Assembly (NCBI RefSeq): GCF_020907985.1
Contig: NZ_JAJJPA010000023.1
Coordinates: forward strand, 49,782-113,781
Source of the DNA: Kitasatospora humi
Lineage (GTDB): Bacteria; Actinomycetota; Actinomycetes; Streptomycetales; Streptomycetaceae
Length of the DNA: 64,000 nt
Direction: 5' to 3'
Below, piece after piece: positions 59,912 through 64,000 of the stretch (its first letter is position 1; every line of letters starts with the position of its first letter). A model generated the notes under the pieces. The model was not told the origin of the DNA. It searched no databases and saw only the letters and a program-made list of their open reading frames with translations. Made by a program: the position numbers and the translations under genes.

Positions 59912-62290
59912 CTGTCCACCACGACTGAACCGACGAAGACCACCTTCCGCCAGCTCGGCATCCTCCCGGAGACCGCCGAGGCCCTGGAGGCGGTCGGCAT
60001 CATCCACCCGTTCCCGATCCAGGAGATGACCCTGCCGGTCGCGCTGACCGGCCACGACGTCATCGGCCAGGCCAAGACCGGCACCGGCAAGACCCTGGGC
60101 TTCGGCCTGCCGCTGATCGAGCGGGTGGTGGTCCGCGCCGACGTGGACGCCGGCCGGGCCACCGAGGACCAGCTCTCCGACAACCCGCAGGCACTGATCG
60201 TGGTCCCCACCCGCGAGCTGTGCACCCAGGTCACCAACGACCTGCAGACCGCCGGCAAGGTCCGCAACGTGCGCGTCCTCGCGGTCTACGGCGGCCGGGC
60301 CTACGAGCCGCAGGTGGAGGCGCTGCAGAAGGGCGTCGACATCGTGGTCGGCACCCCGGGCCGCCTGCTCGACCTGGCCGGCCAGCGCAAGCTCAACCTC
60401 TCCGGGGTCCGCGCGCTGGTCCTGGACGAGGCCGACGAGATGCTCGACCTGGGCTTCCTGCCCGACGTCGAGAAGATCCTCACCATGTTGCCGGCGAAGC
60501 GCCAGACGCTGCTCTTCTCCGCCACCATGCCGGGACAGGTGATCAGCCTGGCCCGTCGCTACATGAGCCAGCCGACCCACATCCGGGCCGCCGCGCCCGA
60601 CGACAGCGGCCACACCGTCGCCTCGGTCGAGCAGCACGTCTTCCGCGCCCACTCGCTGGACAAGGTCGAGATGGTGGCGCGGATCCTGCAGGCCGAGGGC
60701 CGTGGGCTGGCCATGATCTTCTGCCGCACCAAGCGCACCGCCGCCGACGTGGCCGACCAGCTGACCCGGCGCGGTTTCGCGTCCGGCGCGGTCCACGGCG
60801 ACCTCGGCCAGGGCGCCCGCGAGCAGGCGCTGCGGGCCTTCCGCAACGGCAAGGTCGACGTGCTGGTCTGCACCGACGTCGCGGCCCGCGGCATCGACGT
60901 CGAGGGCGTCACCCACGTCGTCAACTACCAGTGCCCCGAGGACGAGAAGACCTACCTGCACCGGATCGGCCGCACCGGCCGGGCCGGCGCCTCGGGCACC
61001 GCGGTCACCCTGGTCGACTGGGACGACATCCCGCGCTGGCAGCTGATCAACAAGGCGCTGGAGTTGACGTTCAACGACCCGGAGGAGACCTACTCCACCT
61101 CCCCGCACCTGTACGAACTGCTGAAGATCGCGCCGGGCACCAAGGGTGTGCTGCCGCGCTCCGAGCGCACCCGCGCCGGCCTGGCCGCCGAGCAGATGGA
61201 GGACCTCGGCGAGACCGGCGGCCGCGGCGGCCGTCCGGCCCGCGGCGAGCGCGGTCGCGGCCGTGGCGAGCGTGACGGCGCCCGGCCGGCGCCCGGCACC
61301 GAGCAGGCGACCGAGGAGCGGGCGGCCCGCGCCCCGCGCAAGCGGCGGCGCACCCGTCGCGGTGCCGAGCTCGCCGCCGCGGGTGGCGCGGAGGCCGTGG
61401 CGACGCCGCAGGGCGAGGCCCAGACGCCGGCGACCGCCACCGTGCCCGCGCCCGCGAACCGGGACGGCGAGGGCGGCGGCGCGTCGCGTCGCCGGCGTCG
61501 CCGCTCGCGCGGTGGCGCGGCGGCGGAGGCCGCAGGTGCCGCGGGTGCCGTGCGCAGCACGCAGGCGGCTGCGGTGGAGCCGGCAGCGACCCCGGCCGAG
61601 CCGGTGGCTGCCGCGGTCGAGCCGGTCGCGGTGAAGGCGGAGCCGGTGGCCCTGGCTGAGGCCGCGCCGGTGGCGACGCTGCCTGAGCAGGCGAGCGCAC
61701 CCGTTCAGGAGAGCGCCGTCGCCGCGCCGAAGAAGGCCACCACCCGCACTCGCAAGAGCGCGGCGGCGGAGCCGACCGCGGAGGAAGCGCCGGTCAAGAA
61801 GACCGCCGCCAAGCGCACGGTCAAGAAGACCGCCGCCACCGAGGCACCGGCCGCCGAGGAAGCACCGGTCGTCGAGGCGGCGCCGGTCAAGAAGACCACC
61901 GCCAAGCGCACGGTCAAGAAGACCGCCGCCACCGAGGCACCGGCCGCCGAGGAAGCGCCCGCCAAGAAGACCACCGCCAAGCGCACGGTCAAGAAGACGG
62001 CCGCCACCGAGGAAGCCCCCGCCAAGAAGGCGACCACTCGCACTCGCAAGAGCGCGGCGGCGGAGCCGACCGCGGAAGAAGCGCCGGTCAAGAAGACCAC
62101 CGCCAAGCGCACGGCCAAGAAGACCGCCGCCACCGAGGCACCGACCGCCGAGGAAGCGCCCGCCAAGAAGACCACCGCCAAGCGCACGGTCAAGAAGACG
62201 GCCGCCACCGAGGAAGCCCCCGCCAAGAAGGTCACCCGGCCGCGCAAGACCGCCGCCCAGAAGGCGGCGGAAGCCGAGGCGACCGCCTGA
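59912..62290 (+). CDS. DEAD-box RNA helicase with histone-H1-like tail
   Basis: 792 residues. The only plausible start is CTG 59912, with GAGG 7 bp upstream: between the in-frame stop 59858-59860 and 60026 there is no ATG, GTG or TTG, and starting at 60026 would delete the Q motif (TFRQLGILPETAEALEAVGI). Helicase motifs: AKTGTGKT (54-61), PTRELCTQ, TPGRLLD, DEADEMLD (172-179), SAT, HRIGRTGRAG. A long tail follows, first RGG-like (GGRGGRPARGERGRGRGER), then Lys/Ala-rich repeats. Confidence 0.92.
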   Translation: MSTTTEPTKTTFRQLGILPETAEALEAVGIIHPFPIQEMTLPVALTGHDVIGQAKTGTGKTLGFGLPLIERVVVRADVDAGRATEDQLSDNPQALIVVPTRELCTQVTNDLQTAGKVRNVRVLAVYGGRAYEPQVEALQKGVDIVVGTPGRLLDLAGQRKLNLSGVRALVLDEADEMLDLGFLPDVEKILTMLPAKRQTLLFSATMPGQVISLARRYMSQPTHIRAAAPDDSGHTVASVEQHVFRAHSLDKVEMVARILQAEGRGLAMIFCRTKRTAADVADQLTRRGFASGAVHGDLGQGAREQALRAFRNGKVDVLVCTDVAARGIDVEGVTHVVNYQCPEDEKTYLHRIGRTGRAGASGTAVTLVDWDDIPRWQLINKALELTFNDPEETYSTSPHLYELLKIAPGTKGVLPRSERTRAGLAAEQMEDLGETGGRGGRPARGERGRGRGERDGARPAPGTEQATEERAARAPRKRRRTRRGAELAAAGGAEAVATPQGEAQTPATATVPAPANRDGEGGGASRRRRRRSRGGAAAEAAGAAGAVRSTQAAAVEPAATPAEPVAAAVEPVAVKAEPVALAEAAPVATLPEQASAPVQESAVAAPKKATTRTRKSAAAEPTAEEAPVKKTAAKRTVKKTAATEAPAAEEAPVVEAAPVKKTTAKRTVKKTAATEAPAAEEAPAKKTTAKRTVKKTAATEEAPAKKATTRTRKSAAAEPTAEEAPVKKTTAKRTAKKTAATEAPTAEEAPAKKTTAKRTVKKTAATEEAPAKKVTRPRKTAAQKAAEAEATA
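61720..62243 (+). repeat. Lys/Ala-rich tandem repeats in the DEAD-box tail
   Basis: Five copies of a KKTxAKRTVKKTAAT-type unit and two of KKATTRTRKSAAAEPT, encoded by near-identical DNA. Such KAAK-type repeats resemble the tails of HU/HupS and eukaryote-like H1 proteins. Confidence 0.85.
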
Positions 62291-62310
62291 CGGGACGTCG
62301 GCCGAGCCGT

Positions 62311-62347
62311 CGCGGGGCGGGTGGACCAACCGGTCCCCCGCCCCGCG
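62311..62347 (+). terminator. Terminator of the helicase gene
   Basis: 16 bp of stem with one bulged T and an AACC loop, 20 bp after the stop codon. Confidence 0.85.
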
Positions 62348-62437
62348 GCGTCGTCCCCACCTGCCTGGCCGCCGTCCGGCCCCACCGCCTAGGCTCAGCA
62401 CCTAGTCGATCCGCGCACGTCAGTAGGAGCCACACCC

Positions 62438-63298
62438 ATGAGCACCCCGCCCTTCCTCACCCTTCCGGCGTGCGCGAGTGCCGGTCGGCTGGCGACTGCG
62501 CGCGGGGAGTTCGCGGTGCTGCGCGGCGAGCCGAGCGGGGCGGTGCGCGGCACGGCGCTGCTGGTGCCGGGGTTCACCGGCAGCAAGGAGGACTTCATCG
62601 CCCTCCTGGAACCGCTGGCCGCCGCCGGGTTCCGCACCGTGGCCCTGGACCAGCGCGGGCAGTACGAGACCGGCGGCCCCGCCGATCGCGACGCCTACGC
62701 CCTGCCCGAGCTGGGCCGCGACCTGACCGCCGTGACCGAGACGCTGGCGCCCGCCGGCCCGCTGCACCTGCTGGCCCACTCCTTCGGCGGTTTCGTGGCC
62801 CGCGAGGCCATCCTGTCGGCCGCCGGCCCGCTGCCCTGGGCCTCGCTCACCCTGCTCTCGACCGGTCCGGGCCCGATCGATCCGGCCGAGGCGGCCCGCA
62901 CCAAGATGCTGCTGGACGCGCTGGACAGCCTCGACCTGGAGACCATCTGGCAGCTGATGCGGCAGCTGGACGGCCCGGCCGCGCCGCAGCACCAGCCGGA
63001 GGTCGCCGAATTCCTGCACCGCCGCTGGCTGGCCAATGTGCCGCAGGCGCTGCAGGCGATGGGCGAGCGGCTGCTCGGCGAGCCGGACCGGACGGCAGAG
63101 CTGGCCGCGGTCGCGCTGCCCAAGCTGGCGGTCTCCGGAGCCACCGACTACGCGTGGCCGGTGACCGAGCAGGCCGCAACCGCCGAGCGGCTGGGTGCGA
63201 CGTACCGGATGGTCGACGGCGCCGACCACTCCCCCAACGCCGAGCGCCCGACCGAGACGGCGGCGCTACTGGCGGAGTTCTGGGGATCGCTGAGCTGA
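62438..63298 (+). CDS. Alpha/beta hydrolase
   Basis: 286 residues from ATG 62438 (AGGAG upstream). Motifs: VPGFTGSKEDF (oxyanion), LAHSFGG (Ser elbow), SGATDYAWPV (acid) and GADHSPNAER (His). Probable esterase or lactonase; substrate unknown. Confidence 0.9.
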   Translation: MSTPPFLTLPACASAGRLATARGEFAVLRGEPSGAVRGTALLVPGFTGSKEDFIALLEPLAAAGFRTVALDQRGQYETGGPADRDAYALPELGRDLTAVTETLAPAGPLHLLAHSFGGFVAREAILSAAGPLPWASLTLLSTGPGPIDPAEAARTKMLLDALDSLDLETIWQLMRQLDGPAAPQHQPEVAEFLHRRWLANVPQALQAMGERLLGEPDRTAELAAVALPKLAVSGATDYAWPVTEQAATAERLGATYRMVDGADHSPNAERPTETAALLAEFWGSLS

Positions 63299-63653
63299 CG
63301 AAAGTCGGTTCGACGGCAAGTCGGTTCGACTGCCCGACACCCGCCGACCTGACATGCCGCAAGTCGGACCGACGCGACGCAACCCGGTCCGCCGTGGCGC
63401 GAAGCCGGCTTGGACCTGCCGTCAGTTCCCGGGCGGATCCCGCCAACGCTGACCCGCAGTTGAGCCGCTTCCGAGGAAAAATTCATTAGCTCCGGTAATA
63501 TTTGATTCAGACCGGGAATGAAAGATCGCTCCGGCGCGATTGATCACACTGTCACCCATTGATGAACGAGGGAGCACCATCCGCCCCCAGCCTTCGGCGG
63601 GGAGGGACCCCCAGCGCCTCGGACCACCCCGAGGCCGACGAGAGGAGAGGCCC
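63299..63653. other. Intergenic region with short repeats and an AT-rich stretch
   Basis: 355 bp without a gene. AAGTCGGTTCGAC occurs twice and a diverged AAGTCGGACCGAC once (63303-63375). About 63475-63565 is unusually AT-rich for this window and may be the promoter of the small gene at 63654. A copy of the palindromic repeat is at 63583. Confidence 0.5.
63583..63613. repeat. Dispersed palindromic repeat, copy 3
   Basis: GCCCCCAGCCTTCGGCGGGG then AGGGACCCCC; same family as the copies at 42331 and 58313, though more diverged. Confidence 0.6.
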
Positions 63654-63800
63654 ATGCGTTTCGAGATTCTCCGCCTGGACGACCAGCAGGGCTCGGCCGT
63701 CGACCGGCAGATCGCCGATGCCGAGACCGTCCGGCGACTGGTGGAGGACGCCGCCCGGACCGGCGAGCGCCTCTACATCCGCCCGTGCCCGGCTGTCTGA
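63654..63800 (+). CDS. Small conserved-looking protein
   Basis: 48 residues from ATG 63654, with GAGAGGAGAGG upstream. MRFEILRLDDQQGSAVDRQI ... GERLYIRPCPAV. Resembles a short streptomycete protein ending in RLYIRPxx that I recall from related genomes; function unknown. Its stop lies in the tandem-repeat array. Confidence 0.65.
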   Translation: MRFEILRLDDQQGSAVDRQIADAETVRRLVEDAARTGERLYIRPCPAV

Positions 63801-63937
63801 CACCGCGTCCGTCCTCACTCTCCACTGACTGCCTGACGCCGCGTCCGTTCCGGTTTCGACTGTCCGCCTGACACCGCGTCCGATCCGTTTTCGACTGACC
63901 GCCTGGTGCCGCGTCCGATCCGCCGGCCGGACGCCCG
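63797..63937. repeat. 35-bp tandem repeat array
   Basis: Four units beginning CTGACACCGCGTCCG at 63797, 63833, 63868 and 63903, about 70-90% alike, followed by a 17-bp repeat (ACCGACGTCGAGTCCGT type, about 63957-63990). The array overlaps the stop codon of the 48-residue gene. Confidence 0.7.
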
Positions 63938-64000
63938 TCACCACATCCGTTCCGTACCGACGTCGAGTCCGTACCGGCATCGAGTCCGCTGACGTCCCGT

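Noticed and set aside
63797..63937. CRISPR array
   Set aside because: Units are directly adjacent without unique spacers, and no cas gene is present.

Overview
The window is high-GC actinomycete chromosome: strong G/C third-position bias, GTG, TTG and even CTG starts, SD-led and apparently leaderless genes side by side, a WhiB-like regulator, a mycoredoxin, and an initiator tRNA with the C1-U72 mismatch. Gene content and order (aroA-rsgA-hisN at one end; aarF-wblC-uvrD2-mrx1-nudC-adnAB and moeZ further on) fit a Streptomyces/Kitasatospora-type member of the Streptomycetaceae. Part of the order (aarF, whiB7, uvrD2, mrx1, nudC, adnB, adnA) also parallels the mycobacterial Rv3197-Rv3202c neighbourhood. 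Genus and species cannot be settled from this sequence alone.

Layout. 1-3329: 3' end of aroA, then rsgA, a Gdx/SugE-like SMR exporter, a Uma2-family gene and hisN, all on the + strand. 3336-11206: an accessory-looking block on the - strand, with a Sel1-repeat protein, two secreted GH18 chitinases carrying related carbohydrate-binding modules in mirror-image order, and a SARP-NB-ARC regulator. The distal chitinase and the regulator each have the same promoter plus DasR-box-like operator. The block ends next to tRNA-fMet (11422-11495). 11582-24615: mostly conserved housekeeping and poorly characterised genes (UPF0182 protein, PPA1309 family, YlbL-type PDZ protease, moaE, an extended SDR, a DUF2342 protein, NUDIX, YgjP-like peptidase, ThiF-like protein, AarF kinase). 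24703-31544: a redox, antibiotic-stress and repair block (wblC with an upstream attenuator-like hairpin, uvrD2, mycoredoxin, an internally deleted GNAT gene, GntR regulator, nudC).

31625-40558: M20 dipeptidase; a padR/ABC ATPase/FtsX permease operon with 4-bp overlaps and an operator in the divergent region; an EEP-fold hydrolase; an orphan pair of ESX-type small proteins; a SpoIIE-type phosphatase. 40748-47852: a double-strand-break repair operon (alkyltransferase-like protein, AdnA-like and AdnB-like helicase-nucleases). A palindromic repeat element has inserted in frame in the AdnB-like gene, and a hexapeptide tandem repeat has expanded in the AdnA-like gene. 47998-57841: a large membrane protein with a degenerate kinase-like domain, moeZ, a small glycan-type cluster (epimerase, membrane protein, PelF-like glycosyltransferase), an alpha/beta hydrolase and a TetR regulator. 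57959-63800: DUF3107, a small membrane protein, a ferritin-like protein, a DEAD-box helicase with a CTG start and a histone-H1-like tail, another alpha/beta hydrolase and a 48-residue conserved-looking protein. The last 200 bp are 35-bp tandem repeats.

Working picture: most of the window is conserved core chromosome. The variable elements are the chitin/SARP block between hisN and tRNA-fMet, the dispersed palindromic repeats, the orphan ESX-type pair and the truncated acetyltransferase. All functional calls come from motif and family recognition by eye; no database search was run.
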